A DNA stretch of 64,000 nucleotides from Calothrix sp. PCC 7103 (lineage in GTDB: Bacteria > Cyanobacteriota > Cyanobacteriia > Cyanobacteriales > Nostocaceae). The notes under the pieces were generated by a model that was not told the DNA's origin, ran no database searches, and saw nothing but the letters and a program-made list of their open reading frames with translations. The stretch is from assembly GCF_000331305.1 (NCBI RefSeq), contig NZ_KB217478.1, positions 6,187,646 through 6,251,645 on the forward strand, written 5' to 3'. Below are positions 9,054 to 17,796 of the stretch, in pieces; positions within the stretch are counted from its first letter, which is position 1; every line of letters starts with the position of its first letter. Position numbers and translations under genes: made by a program.

Positions 9054-9072
9054 ATTACTTAATATAAGTATT
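9054..9072. promoter_or_regulatory. Candidate PerR operator palindrome
   Basis: ATTACTTAATATAAGTATT is a 19-bp AT-rich near-perfect palindrome in the gap between the divergent perR-like and peroxiredoxin genes, about 95 bp from the peroxiredoxin start. AT-rich palindromes of this length are typical of Fur-family sites. Binding is inferred from position only. Confidence 0.45.
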
Positions 9073-9166
9073 TATTACTATTGACGAATTATTAAATCAG
9101 AATTATTCTGAGTTGGGGTAAAAAGTAAAACCAGCAACAAACATACATATATTAGGAGTAGATGAG

Positions 9167-9715
9167 ATGGTAGCGGTAACAAAAGTACCAAACGTAGTTT
9201 TCAAAACCCGTGTACGTGATGAGTCAATTGGTGGGCCTAACCCTTTTCGTTGGCAAGACCGGACGACACAAGAAATCTTTGCTGGAAAAAGGATTGTACT
9301 GCTGGCATTGCCTGGAGCGTTTACTCCTACCTGTTCTTCGACCCACTTACCACGTTATGAAGAACTTTACGATGAAATTAAAGCGCAGGGAGTTGACGAG
9401 GTTATTTGCTTGTCTGTGAACGATGCGTTTGTGATGTTCCAGTGGGCTAAAAATTTAGGTATCAAAAAATTGTTTATCTTGCCTGATGGCAATGGTGAGT
9501 TTACCCGTAAAATGGGAATGCTGGTGGATAAGTCCAACTTGGGTTTTGGAATGCGTTCTTGGCGCTATGCAATGGTGGTTAATGATTGCAAAATCGAAAA
9601 AATATTTATAGAAGAAGGTCACGAAGATAATTGTACTACAGACCCGTTTGAAGTTTCTGATGCTGACACGATGCTTGCTTATCTTAAGACCGCTCGTGTA
9701 GGCGCCGCAGTATAA
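9167..9715 (+). CDS. Prx5-type peroxiredoxin
   Basis: A 182-residue thiol peroxidase of the Prx5/PrxII class that reduces H2O2 and organic peroxides in the cytoplasm. The peroxidatic motif [14 protein letters not shown] has the catalytic Cys at residue 56; further cysteines occur at VVNDCK and EDNCTTDP and one could resolve the disulfide. [20 protein letters not shown] is typical of the group. AGGAG at 9154-9158 precedes the ATG at 9167. It is divergent from a PerR-like repressor and 52 bp upstream of msrA, so the two enzymes probably form a peroxide-induced oxidative-stress unit. Confidence 0.93.
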   Translation: MVAVTKVPNVVFKTRVRDESIGGPNPFRWQDRTTQEIFAGKRIVLLALPGAFTPTCSSTHLPRYEELYDEIKAQGVDEVICLSVNDAFVMFQWAKNLGIKKLFILPDGNGEFTRKMGMLVDKSNLGFGMRSWRYAMVVNDCKIEKIFIEEGHEDNCTTDPFEVSDADTMLAYLKTARVGAAV

Positions 9716-9767
9716 AGTAAGGTAAGGGGTAAAGGTTTTTCCTTTACCCTATATTATTTATATATAT

Positions 9768-10229
9768 ATGGAAAAAGCAACATTTGGGGGTGGCTGTTTC
9801 TGGGGCGTTGAAGCAGCATATCGTAAAGTGAAGGGAGTTACATTAACTTCAGTGGGTTACATGGGGGGACATTTTGAAAACCCATGTCATCTTGATGTGG
9901 TGTCGCGAATTACTGGACACGCAGAAGTAGCGCAGATTGAATATGACCCTGATATTGTAAGTTATGAAGAGCTATTAAATATATTTTGGAATATTCACGA
10001 CCCTACAAGTTTAAATCGACAAGGCGCCGACCGAGGTGAACAATATAGAAGTGTTATTTTTTACCACACAACTCAGCAGGAAGCTATTGCCAGAAATTGT
10101 AAACAGAGTTTACAATTTTCTGGAAAATTTGAAAAAGCTATTTTAACAGATATCAAGCCCGCTTCAACATATTGGTTAGCATCAGACGAGCATCAACAGT
10201 ATTTCGAGAAAGTTCGCTGCAATAATTAG
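9768..10229 (+). CDS. msrA: Peptide methionine-S-sulfoxide reductase MsrA
   Basis: Repairs methionine-S-sulfoxide in proteins, using thioredoxin. The catalytic motif GGCFWG places the reactive Cys at residue 10; GYMGGHFENP, HAEVAQIEYDP, FWNIHDPTSLNRQGADRGEQ and the C-terminal EHQQYFEKVRC complete the MsrA signature. At 153 residues it is a compact form, with Cys151 as a likely resolving residue. It lies 52 bp after the peroxiredoxin gene in the same direction and is probably co-transcribed with it. No clear Shine-Dalgarno is seen before the ATG. No msrB is nearby. Confidence 0.95.
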   Translation: MEKATFGGGCFWGVEAAYRKVKGVTLTSVGYMGGHFENPCHLDVVSRITGHAEVAQIEYDPDIVSYEELLNIFWNIHDPTSLNRQGADRGEQYRSVIFYHTTQQEAIARNCKQSLQFSGKFEKAILTDIKPASTYWLASDEHQQYFEKVRCNN

Positions 10230-10652
10230 AATAATTATTAAATTTAATTTTGGGGTGTTCTCTTCTCTTATTTATTCCTTTGCGCCCTTCGCGTACTTTG
10301 CGGTTCGTTTTTTGTACTCCCCAAAATTAATGACACAGACTATTAGTGTGACACAAAGTCGTAGATGTGTGGTAAACGTCAATTTACTCTCCTCTCTCCG
10401 TGTACTCTGTGTCTCTGTGGTAAAAAACTGTATGCCCATGATTTTGCTCGATGGTGCAATACGTTATGTTACAATAATCTGTAAAGATTTTATGAAGAAT
10501 TTACGAAAGCTAGTAAATTTTCCGGAATGAAATTATATTAGTACAACACGCGGTTTTTACGCAGGTGATATTACTACTTGGGGAATGTCAAAAATTATTT
10601 ACGGTTTTATGAATAAAACACTTGTCCTTTAACTATTCGTATTATTATAGAT
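10230..10652. repeat. Intergenic region with dispersed repeats
   Basis: This 423-bp gap holds no convincing gene. It contains two phrases common between genes in this window: one around 10277-10312 ('tttgcgcccttcgcgtac' then 'tttgcggttcg') and one around 10395-10432 ('gtgtactctgtgtctctg' then 'tggtaaaaaa'). Related phrases occur at 24520-24551, 25561-25590, 33146-33290 and 63541-63618. A weak open frame here is built from these repeats and is not reported as a gene. Confidence 0.55.
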
Positions 10653-11810
10653 ATGAAAATTGCTGTTATTGGTGCTAAAGGTTTACCTCCTGGGCAGGGA
10701 GGAATCGAAAACTACTGTGCGGAAGTATACCCTAGAATAGTTACACAAGGACATACTGTAGATTTATTTGCACGTTGTTCTTATACCGAAGGTAGTTGGT
10801 TTGGTTCGAGCAATTATCAAGGTGTGCAAGTTATATCTTTACCAAGTTTTTTTAGAAAAGGTGTAGATGCGTTTATCAGTTCTGCTCTAGGTGCAATTTT
10901 GGCATCTGGTAAGCAATATGATATAGTACATTTCCATGCTTTAGGTCCAGCTTTATTTAGTAGCGTTACAAGTATTTTTCGAGCTTCTAAGATTGTTGTC
11001 ACTTGTCAAGGTTTAGACTGGCAACGTGCAAAGTGGGGAAATTTTTCGAGTCAAGTAATCTTAGCTGGTGAAAAAGCAGCGGTAAAGAATGCTGACGAAA
11101 TTATCGTAGTATCTCAAGCATTACAAAGTTATTTTTCAGAAACTTACAAACGCGATACAGTTTATATTCCTAATGCACCTGCTGGTTATTCAGAATCAGA
11201 CCCGGACTTTGCTTATGGTAAAGCTTTAGGACTTACAAAAGGACGTTACTTATTATTTTTAGGTAGATTAGTACCAGAAAAATGTCCCGATTTATTAATC
11301 GAAGCTTTTCTTCGACTTAAATATCCAGGTTGGAAACTTGTACTAGCTGGTGGTATTAGTGATACTCAAGCATACACAAATTTAATGCTGCAAAAAGTTG
11401 CAGGTAGTAAACAAATTGTGTTTGCAGGAGAATTGCGTGGTAAACGGTTAGCTGAAATTGTGCGAGGTGCAGGATTATTTGTATTACCCTCTATCGTTGA
11501 AGGTTTACCACTAGCTATGCTCGAAGCAATGCGTGAAGGTGTTCCTGTACTAGCAAGTAATATTCTTCCTCACCAGCAACTTGTAGACCAAGAGCGTGGT
11601 GTACTATTTTCTGCTGGTGATATCGATAGTTTTGTAAATGCTTTGAAATGGGCATTAAATCACCCAAATGAACTGGCGAATATGGCATCAAATGCACAGC
11701 GTTATGTTCAGCGTTACTATACATGGGATAAAATTACAGCACAGAATATAGAAGTTTACCAGAATTTATTAGGCGCCAACAAAGCCGAAAAAACAGCGTA
11801 TATTGTTTAG
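10653..11810 (+). CDS. Family 4 glycosyltransferase
   Basis: A 385-residue GT-B glycosyltransferase opening the exopolysaccharide locus. MKIAVIGAKGLPPGQGGIEN is typical of the N-terminal Rossmann domain of GT4 enzymes acting on polymer backbones. The C-terminal GT4 domain shows LLFLGRLVPEKCPDLLIEAF near residue 205 and the donor-binding VLPSIVEGLPLAMLEAM near residue 280, with the ExxxxxxLE acidic pattern. It transfers a sugar from a nucleotide donor to a lipid-linked intermediate on the cytoplasmic face; donor and acceptor are not predictable. Seventy bases separate it from the Wzc-type kinase gene. Confidence 0.92.
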   Translation: MKIAVIGAKGLPPGQGGIENYCAEVYPRIVTQGHTVDLFARCSYTEGSWFGSSNYQGVQVISLPSFFRKGVDAFISSALGAILASGKQYDIVHFHALGPALFSSVTSIFRASKIVVTCQGLDWQRAKWGNFSSQVILAGEKAAVKNADEIIVVSQALQSYFSETYKRDTVYIPNAPAGYSESDPDFAYGKALGLTKGRYLLFLGRLVPEKCPDLLIEAFLRLKYPGWKLVLAGGISDTQAYTNLMLQKVAGSKQIVFAGELRGKRLAEIVRGAGLFVLPSIVEGLPLAMLEAMREGVPVLASNILPHQQLVDQERGVLFSAGDIDSFVNALKWALNHPNELANMASNAQRYVQRYYTWDKITAQNIEVYQNLLGANKAEKTAYIV

Positions 11811-11881
11811 TTTTGTTACTAAAATTAGTGTTTGTACGGTTATAGTGATAGGCGAATTCTGCATTCATTGAGATAAAAGTT

Positions 11882-14050
11882 ATGGAAAAAGGCGTATCAT
11901 CTTTATGGGCAGTTGTTAGAAGGCGGAGTTTACCAGCCTTTTTAACTTTATCAGCAGTAATGGCAGGCGCCGTCACCTACCTAGCGGTAGCTCCACGTAT
12001 GTATGAGACAAGCTCCCGGTTAATGCTCGATAATAAAAGTGTCTCGGTATCTGCACTTGGACGTGACATCACTCAATTAGATGCAGGAACTCCAGGAGGA
12101 GCAAGTCCATTAGCAGACCAAGCAGAATTAATTAAATCACAGCAAGTTCTCGAAAAAGCTCTTACTGCTCTCAAAGCTAACCCTCAAACAGCTTATAATT
12201 CAGAAAAACTTTCATTCAAACAACTTAGTCGCGATTTAAAAGTCAAAATTATTCCTGCTACTAATATTCTGGAACTTCGCTATAAAGCAGCAGACCCTGT
12301 GTTTGCTACTAGGTTAGTCAATGCAGTTACTAACGCAATGGTTGAAGAAAACATCAAAACCATGAGTTCAGAAGCGACGAAAGTCAGAGAATTTCTAGAG
12401 AAAAACGAAGTTCCCAACGCTCAACAACGACTCAAAGCAGCCGAAATTAAAGAAAATAAATACCGTCAAACAAGTGGTGTTGTTTCTTTTGATGAGCAAA
12501 GTAAGAGTTTGGTAACAAGTCTCGCAAATCTTGAAGACCAAGAACGTATGCTGTTTGCTCAATTGCAAGAAGCACGTTCACGAGATGCTTCATTGCGTCA
12601 AGTTACTAATTCGAGTAACCTCGGTAGTGCATATGCTTCGGTACGTAGCGGTCAAGATGAACAAATAAAAAACCTGCGGGTAAAACTAAGTGAGTTACAA
12701 ACGCAAATAGTTGCTCTTCAACAGCGTTTTACTCCTCAACATCCTGAATTAAATAGCTTGATACAACAACGTGATACTTTGCGTGCAATGTATCAACAAG
12801 AATTAGCGCGTGTATCCAGTGTCCATGCACCTACTAGCGTATCGAATGATAATTTAAGCCAAACTCTTAACTCTCAACTCGTTACAAATACAGTTGAGGG
12901 AACAGCAGTTGCAAGTAAATTACGAACTTTGCAAGCAGAAAGAGTCAAGCTGCAAGCTAGACTCGCGCAACTACCTATTAAACAGGAACCTTTGACAGCA
13001 TTAACACGCGCGCGTGAACAAGCTGCTGAATCATTTAAGGCACTTGAGCGTAAACTCGAAGAAGCTCGCATTGCCGAAGCTCAAAAAGTTAGTAATATTC
13101 GTGTTATTGAAGTCGCGACTGTGCCAACGGTTCCTAGTACACCAAAATCCACAATTATTTTGGCTATTGCAGGCGCCTTTGGAATTCTGTTATCAACGGG
13201 TATGGTGCTTCTGCTCGAAATGATGGATAACCGCTTGCATGATGTCGCCGAAGCTGAGTTGTTAGAGTTACCTTTACTAGGAGTTTTGCCGCGTCTATCG
13301 AAATCGAATTTAGCGCTCGCAGAAGCCGACTTATTCCTAGATGAGATGGGATTAGTCGAGCCGTATAGGATGCTATTAAAAACACTCGAATACCGCAGTG
13401 CTAGTAAATTACGTTCAATTGTCGTTAGCAGCGCACTTAGTGGTGAGGGCAAATCGGTAGTAGTATCGCATTTAGCAGCAGTTTCGGCAATGCTATCGCG
13501 TCGAACTTTACTTATTGATGCTGATTTACGCCGACCTAAGTTACACCGTGTATTCAATTTGCGTTCTTCCCCAGGTCTTAGTGACGCTATTACTGAACGT
13601 CGGCACCTTGCAGATTTTGTTCAGCCTACAGCAATTGAAAACCTTTCTGTACTAACTTGCGGTTCCATGTCCACACGTCCATCGCAGTTACTCGAATCTA
13701 CATATATGAAAGCTTTGATGATGGAAGCTGCCGAAAATTATGATTTAGTAATTTTAGATACTCCTCCACTCAGTGCTTGTGCAGATGCGACGACATTAGG
13801 TCAACTTAGTGATGGCATTATGCTAGTGACTCGCCCTCGTTACACCATCAAAGAAGTATTTCAAAAAGCAGTATCCGATTTGACGCGCGACCGTATCCCA
13901 ATGTTGGGAGTAGTAGTAAATGGAATTAATACGCTGAGTGACAAATACTATCGTAACTACCGTAATATAAATGATGACCAAACTACATTACCGAAGGGGT
14001 TAGCACGCATTGGCGGTGCCTTTAACCCGAATAATACATCAGAGAGATAG
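11882..14050 (+). CDS. Wzc-type chain-length regulator and tyrosine autokinase
   Basis: A 722-residue inner-membrane polysaccharide co-polymerase. The N-terminus has a TM helix (residues 18-38) and a Wzz domain, followed by long periplasmic coiled coils rich in Q, A and K (residues 170-400) and a second TM near residue 430. The cytoplasmic BY-kinase domain has Walker A SGEGKS near residue 520, Walker A' LLIDADLRRPKLH near 543, and Walker B DLVILDTPP near 622. The C-terminal tyrosine cluster KYYRNYRN (about 687-695) is the expected autophosphorylation tail. It controls export and chain length with the flippase and polymerase encoded downstream. Its stop lies two bases before the next ATG. Confidence 0.95.
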   Translation: MEKGVSSLWAVVRRRSLPAFLTLSAVMAGAVTYLAVAPRMYETSSRLMLDNKSVSVSALGRDITQLDAGTPGGASPLADQAELIKSQQVLEKALTALKANPQTAYNSEKLSFKQLSRDLKVKIIPATNILELRYKAADPVFATRLVNAVTNAMVEENIKTMSSEATKVREFLEKNEVPNAQQRLKAAEIKENKYRQTSGVVSFDEQSKSLVTSLANLEDQERMLFAQLQEARSRDASLRQVTNSSNLGSAYASVRSGQDEQIKNLRVKLSELQTQIVALQQRFTPQHPELNSLIQQRDTLRAMYQQELARVSSVHAPTSVSNDNLSQTLNSQLVTNTVEGTAVASKLRTLQAERVKLQARLAQLPIKQEPLTALTRAREQAAESFKALERKLEEARIAEAQKVSNIRVIEVATVPTVPSTPKSTIILAIAGAFGILLSTGMVLLLEMMDNRLHDVAEAELLELPLLGVLPRLSKSNLALAEADLFLDEMGLVEPYRMLLKTLEYRSASKLRSIVVSSALSGEGKSVVVSHLAAVSAMLSRRTLLIDADLRRPKLHRVFNLRSSPGLSDAITERRHLADFVQPTAIENLSVLTCGSMSTRPSQLLESTYMKALMMEAAENYDLVILDTPPLSACADATTLGQLSDGIMLVTRPRYTIKEVFQKAVSDLTRDRIPMLGVVVNGINTLSDKYYRNYRNINDDQTTLPKGLARIGGAFNPNNTSER

Positions 14051-14052
14051 GT

Positions 14053-15444
14053 ATGGCGGCTACAAATCAACACCAATTACCTTTAGTAACATTCCTGGTA
14101 TCGGCATGTATCGCAATAGGTTTTGCTGCTGGTGTTGCAGTTGGAATACAGCCGTTATTGATGGGTTTAGCGGTAGTTGTTATACTAGCGCTAACCTACT
14201 TTTTTGCAAGTTTTTCTCAAGCTGTTCTCGTACTGTTAATAGTGCGAAGTTCAGTAGATATATTTTCGCAGTTACAAATACCTTCTGCTTTAGCAATTTG
14301 CATTGACATACTAACGCTAATATATGTCACTAAATTGCTACTGCAACAAAAAAAAGTCCACACAGATAGCTTTTGGTGGTTTTTTGTTGTATGGGTGTTA
14401 ATGCAAGCGCTTTGGGTAGTGCTTTTACCGCTTGGTGGTTTAGGGCTGGATGGCGCCTATCTAGTAGATAGTTTACGCGAATGGGTACGGTTATTTTCTT
14501 GGTTGATGATTTACTTGCTAGTAATGCAACTCAAAGACCAGGTAGAACCATCTGTAATGCTGTCTCAATTATTACTAGGATTATTACCGCCAATAACATT
14601 AGCTTTACTGCAAATGTTTCTACCGTCAATATTACCAGTTTTTCTGTCAGGAAGCGATACACGTATTCAAGGTACCTTTGGTCACCCTAATAGTTTTGCG
14701 ACTTATTTATTACTGTTCATTTCTTTAACTTGGTGGAAACTAGGTGAAGCTAAAAATCGTTTACCGTGGGTTTTGTTATTAGGAGTATTATCAATGTTTT
14801 TTGTCAGCACCAAAGCTTTGTTCAGCTTAATGATGCTGGCAACATTCGTGTTAGTACTAATTGTGCCACGATTAAATTTGCTCAAACTTATCGGTGGAAT
14901 ACTGTTTTTGATGTTTGTAATTGGTTTATTTGCCAGCACTCCATTTGGACAAGAACGGTTGAGTTCGCTAGGCAATACACCTTTATTAAACCCTAATATG
15001 GATATTTCACGCGCAATTCTGCTTGCTCAAGGAGATAATAACAGCTTTAACTGGCGCCTGTCGCAGTGGACGTACTTACTCGAACAATGGCAGCAATATC
15101 CATTGTTTGGTTTTGGGTTAGGACTAAGTATACATGTCAGCACTAACCAACTTTTACCTCACAACGACTATATACGCGCATTAGTTGAAGGAGGAATTGT
15201 TGGATTCACCACTTATATTTTATTCTTTTTTGCCCAAGGTGTTCGGTTGTGGAGCATTATAAAATCTCCTTTGACAGTCGCTTCACAACGTTCGCTATGT
15301 TTAGTTTTATTGGCATTTTTACTTGCTGTACCCGTTGGCATGATTACAGAAAACATTTGGAGTCATACAACAATGTTTTTCTATTGGTGGACAATATTAG
15401 CAATTGCTGGTTGGCAGTGGAAACCAGACACAACTAATCCTTAA
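14053..15444 (+). CDS. O-antigen ligase/polymerase family (Wzy-like)
   Basis: A 463-residue polytopic membrane protein with about eleven hydrophobic segments. The conserved periplasmic loop near residue 310-400 contains [23 protein letters not shown] and [18 protein letters not shown]; the HNDYL-like motif is diagnostic of Wzy_C/O-antigen ligase proteins. Beside a Wzc-type kinase and a Wzx-type flippase it most likely polymerises repeat units on the periplasmic side. It starts two bases after the kinase stop, so the pair is translationally coupled. Its own downstream neighbour starts 31 bp later. Confidence 0.9.
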   Translation: MAATNQHQLPLVTFLVSACIAIGFAAGVAVGIQPLLMGLAVVVILALTYFFASFSQAVLVLLIVRSSVDIFSQLQIPSALAICIDILTLIYVTKLLLQQKKVHTDSFWWFFVVWVLMQALWVVLLPLGGLGLDGAYLVDSLREWVRLFSWLMIYLLVMQLKDQVEPSVMLSQLLLGLLPPITLALLQMFLPSILPVFLSGSDTRIQGTFGHPNSFATYLLLFISLTWWKLGEAKNRLPWVLLLGVLSMFFVSTKALFSLMMLATFVLVLIVPRLNLLKLIGGILFLMFVIGLFASTPFGQERLSSLGNTPLLNPNMDISRAILLAQGDNNSFNWRLSQWTYLLEQWQQYPLFGFGLGLSIHVSTNQLLPHNDYIRALVEGGIVGFTTYILFFFAQGVRLWSIIKSPLTVASQRSLCLVLLAFLLAVPVGMITENIWSHTTMFFYWWTILAIAGWQWKPDTTNP

Positions 15445-15475
15445 AGCTTTTTATCAAATCAATATTAATAAACAA

Positions 15476-16069
15476 ATGAAAAGCATAATTGACTATATAT
15501 TACAAGATTGGCAAACCAATAAAGATAGCAGTTCTAAAACACGTTTTGCTTTAATTTTTTTTCGTTCTGCACAAATAATTGGAAAATTACCAACTCCATT
15601 AAACATATTTTCCAAAATCTACTGTAATCTTTATATTTTTGTCGTAGAGTGGATACTTGGAATTGAATTACCTTGGGATACGCAAGTTGGTAAGAATTTG
15701 AAGTTATTACATGGAATCGGGTTAGTTGTTAACCATTATTCTACAATTGGAAATAATTGTACTTTAAGACATAGTACCACAATTGGAAATAAAAAGCTCG
15801 CTGATGGCTCTTGTAGTGCTTGTCCACAAATAGGAAATAATGTTGATATCGGCTCGAATGTTGTAATTATTGGCGCCGTTACTATAGGAGATAATGCTGT
15901 AATTGGAGCGGGTTCTGTTGTTGTAAAAGATGTTCCTGAAAATGCTGTTGTTGCCGGAAATCCCGCTCAAGTGATTCGCATTAACCATATTTTAACTAGG
16001 AATAATTTACACTCTATGCTACAAGAGATGGAATTTATCCCCCCAACCCCCCGAAATTTGCAGGGCTAA
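15476..16069 (+). CDS. Hexapeptide-repeat acyltransferase (serine acetyltransferase-like)
   Basis: The likely start is the ATG at 15476 ([12 protein letters not shown]); the same frame is open back to 15404 but that would overlap the polymerase gene. The 197-residue product has a helical N-terminus and a left-handed beta-helix: [58 protein letters not shown]. This is the layout of WcaB/CysE-like O-acetyltransferases, which modify exopolysaccharide sugars using acetyl-CoA. The C-terminal PPTPRN residues are encoded by a 'ccccccaacccccc' stretch that looks repeat-derived. Operon position supports a decorating role. Confidence 0.85.
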   Translation: MKSIIDYILQDWQTNKDSSSKTRFALIFFRSAQIIGKLPTPLNIFSKIYCNLYIFVVEWILGIELPWDTQVGKNLKLLHGIGLVVNHYSTIGNNCTLRHSTTIGNKKLADGSCSACPQIGNNVDIGSNVVIIGAVTIGDNAVIGAGSVVVKDVPENAVVAGNPAQVIRINHILTRNNLHSMLQEMEFIPPTPRNLQG

Positions 16070-16157
16070 GAATTTCTGGTATTGCGTCTTTATGAAGTAT
16101 TTGATTTTACAGACTTATTCGCATAAAATTATACAATTGTTCCGTATTTATAGTTAA

Positions 16158-17432
16158 ATGATAATTGATAAAATAAAACGGCTATTGTCAGACCGCTTTA
16201 TTAGTAATATTGGCTGGTTAGGAGGTGCAGAACTTTTTAATCGGGTTGCAAGGTTAGCCACTACTGTGGTATTAGCTCGTACTTTTACTTCGTATGATTA
16301 TGGTATTGCTTCACTAATTTTTACTATTGTTGATTTTGGCTATGTTTTAACTATTAATCCTGGATTTGGCGCCAAACTTGTGCAAGCAAGTGAAGATGAA
16401 CTAGAAACTGTGTGCAATACGAGTTACTGGCTAAATTGGGTGGTATGTATATTATTATTTATATTTCAATGTGTAGCAGCATTCCCAATTGCTAGTTTGT
16501 ATAAAAATAGTCAATTGATTTTGCCAATTTGCGTAGTTGCGACAGCTTATTTGTTTTTACCTACATTTACTATTCAGGCTAATCTTATTCAACGTGAAAA
16601 TCGATTAAAAATTACTGCCATATCTACAGCAGTACAATTAATTTTTGGAAATTTTTTAACTATAATTTTAGCTTTAGGTCAAATGGGGTCTTGGGCTGTA
16701 ATTTTGCCTGTAGTTATGACTATACCCATTAATATTATAGTAAACTTGATGAATCATAGCTGGCGCCCGCCCAAATCGTTTACATTAGATAAATGGCGTG
16801 TAATTACAAGTTTTGGGCTAAAAATGCTTGGTGTAAATGCCCTAAGTAGACTGAGAATGAATTTAGATTATTTATTAGTGGGATATTTTATTGGTATTGA
16901 AGCATTAGGACTGTATTTTTTCGCGTTTAATGCAGGTTTAGGAATTAGTCAAAGCGTCATCAATGCTTTTACGTCAGCACTTTACCCTCATTTGTGTTCT
17001 GTACAGAGTGACAAAGTGCAAATGAAAAAGCGATTCTTTCGAGGATTAAAAACTATTGCCTTAATTGTGATTCCATTGGTAATTTTACAATCTAGTCTGG
17101 CGCCGTTATATGTGCCAATTGTATTTGGGAAAAAATGGGTAGAAGGAATACCGATATTGATTGTAATTTGTTTATCGGCTATACCTATAGCATTATCGCG
17201 CGCGACTTCGCAGTTACTGCAAGCTGTAAATAAAACGCATCTTGATTTTTACTGGAACTTAATTTTTACAGGTATTTTTGCTGTTTCGCTTTTTATCGCA
17301 GTTAAGTATAACATTTTTGCGGTTGCATGTGCTGTTTTAATATCACAGGTTATTGCTATGCCTATTTTTACTATTTGGGTGATGGGCAAAGTGTTTACAC
17401 AACAACCTGATAAAATCGCTGTGGTTAAATAA
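16158..17432 (+). CDS. Wzx-type polysaccharide flippase
   Basis: A 424-residue protein of the MOP/PST flippase superfamily with 12 predicted membrane segments and few charged residues within them. The N-terminal pattern GWLGGAELFNRVARLATTVV followed by LARTFTSYDYG is typical of lipid-linked repeat-unit exporters, which move undecaprenyl-linked sugars across the inner membrane. Together with the kinase and polymerase upstream it completes a Wzx/Wzy-dependent pathway. It begins 88 bp after the acyltransferase stop and is the last gene of the locus. The 364 bp that follow have no gene. Confidence 0.9.
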   Translation: MIIDKIKRLLSDRFISNIGWLGGAELFNRVARLATTVVLARTFTSYDYGIASLIFTIVDFGYVLTINPGFGAKLVQASEDELETVCNTSYWLNWVVCILLFIFQCVAAFPIASLYKNSQLILPICVVATAYLFLPTFTIQANLIQRENRLKITAISTAVQLIFGNFLTIILALGQMGSWAVILPVVMTIPINIIVNLMNHSWRPPKSFTLDKWRVITSFGLKMLGVNALSRLRMNLDYLLVGYFIGIEALGLYFFAFNAGLGISQSVINAFTSALYPHLCSVQSDKVQMKKRFFRGLKTIALIVIPLVILQSSLAPLYVPIVFGKKWVEGIPILIVICLSAIPIALSRATSQLLQAVNKTHLDFYWNLIFTGIFAVSLFIAVKYNIFAVACAVLISQVIAMPIFTIWVMGKVFTQQPDKIAVVK

Positions 17433-17624
17433 ACGTACCAAAACCAGCGTCAGGGTATGTGTTCGATTCTAGTTGTTTGCTCATAAGTGTTGTAAGTGTT
17501 ATCTTTCTGTAAGCACAAAATAAAAGCATTGTGCTTCTGCCTTGCTATAGATGCGAGGCAAATCAACTTATGTACTCTCACAACAAAAAAACGGCAGTAT
17601 AAGGGATGTAACAAGGTGTACACT

Positions 17625-17653
17625 TAAATTTCTGCCAATTTGGCAGAAATTTA
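17625..17653. promoter_or_regulatory. Perfect 29-bp palindrome upstream of tpsB
   Basis: TAAATTTCTGCCAA (17625-17638) is exactly complementary to TTGGCAGAAATTTA (17640-17653), with a single-base centre. It lies 145 bp upstream of the likely tpsB start and about 190 bp after the flippase stop. It could be an operator for the secretion operon or a terminator of the polysaccharide operon; no T-run follows on the plus strand. The rest of 17433-17796 shows nothing recognisable. Confidence 0.5.
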
Positions 17654-17796
17654 GGCTGTATGTGTTGGAATTAACTTATACATCATAAAATTGTCAAAGC
17701 TTGAGAAATAATTCTCATGTAGATGGCATATGTGTTAAGTGTGACTTTCGTACTTACGCTTACTTTGAGTGGTGTGGTTTAGCAAATTCGTTTATT

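Noticed and set aside
10255-10530. 91-codon open frame after msrA
   Set aside because: It is built from dispersed repeat phrases, starts on a weak codon, and has no protein-like pattern.
13081-13557. Long minus-strand open frame inside the Wzc-type gene
   Set aside because: It is the shadow of a strongly supported kinase gene, with Ser/Arg-rich composition typical of antisense frames.
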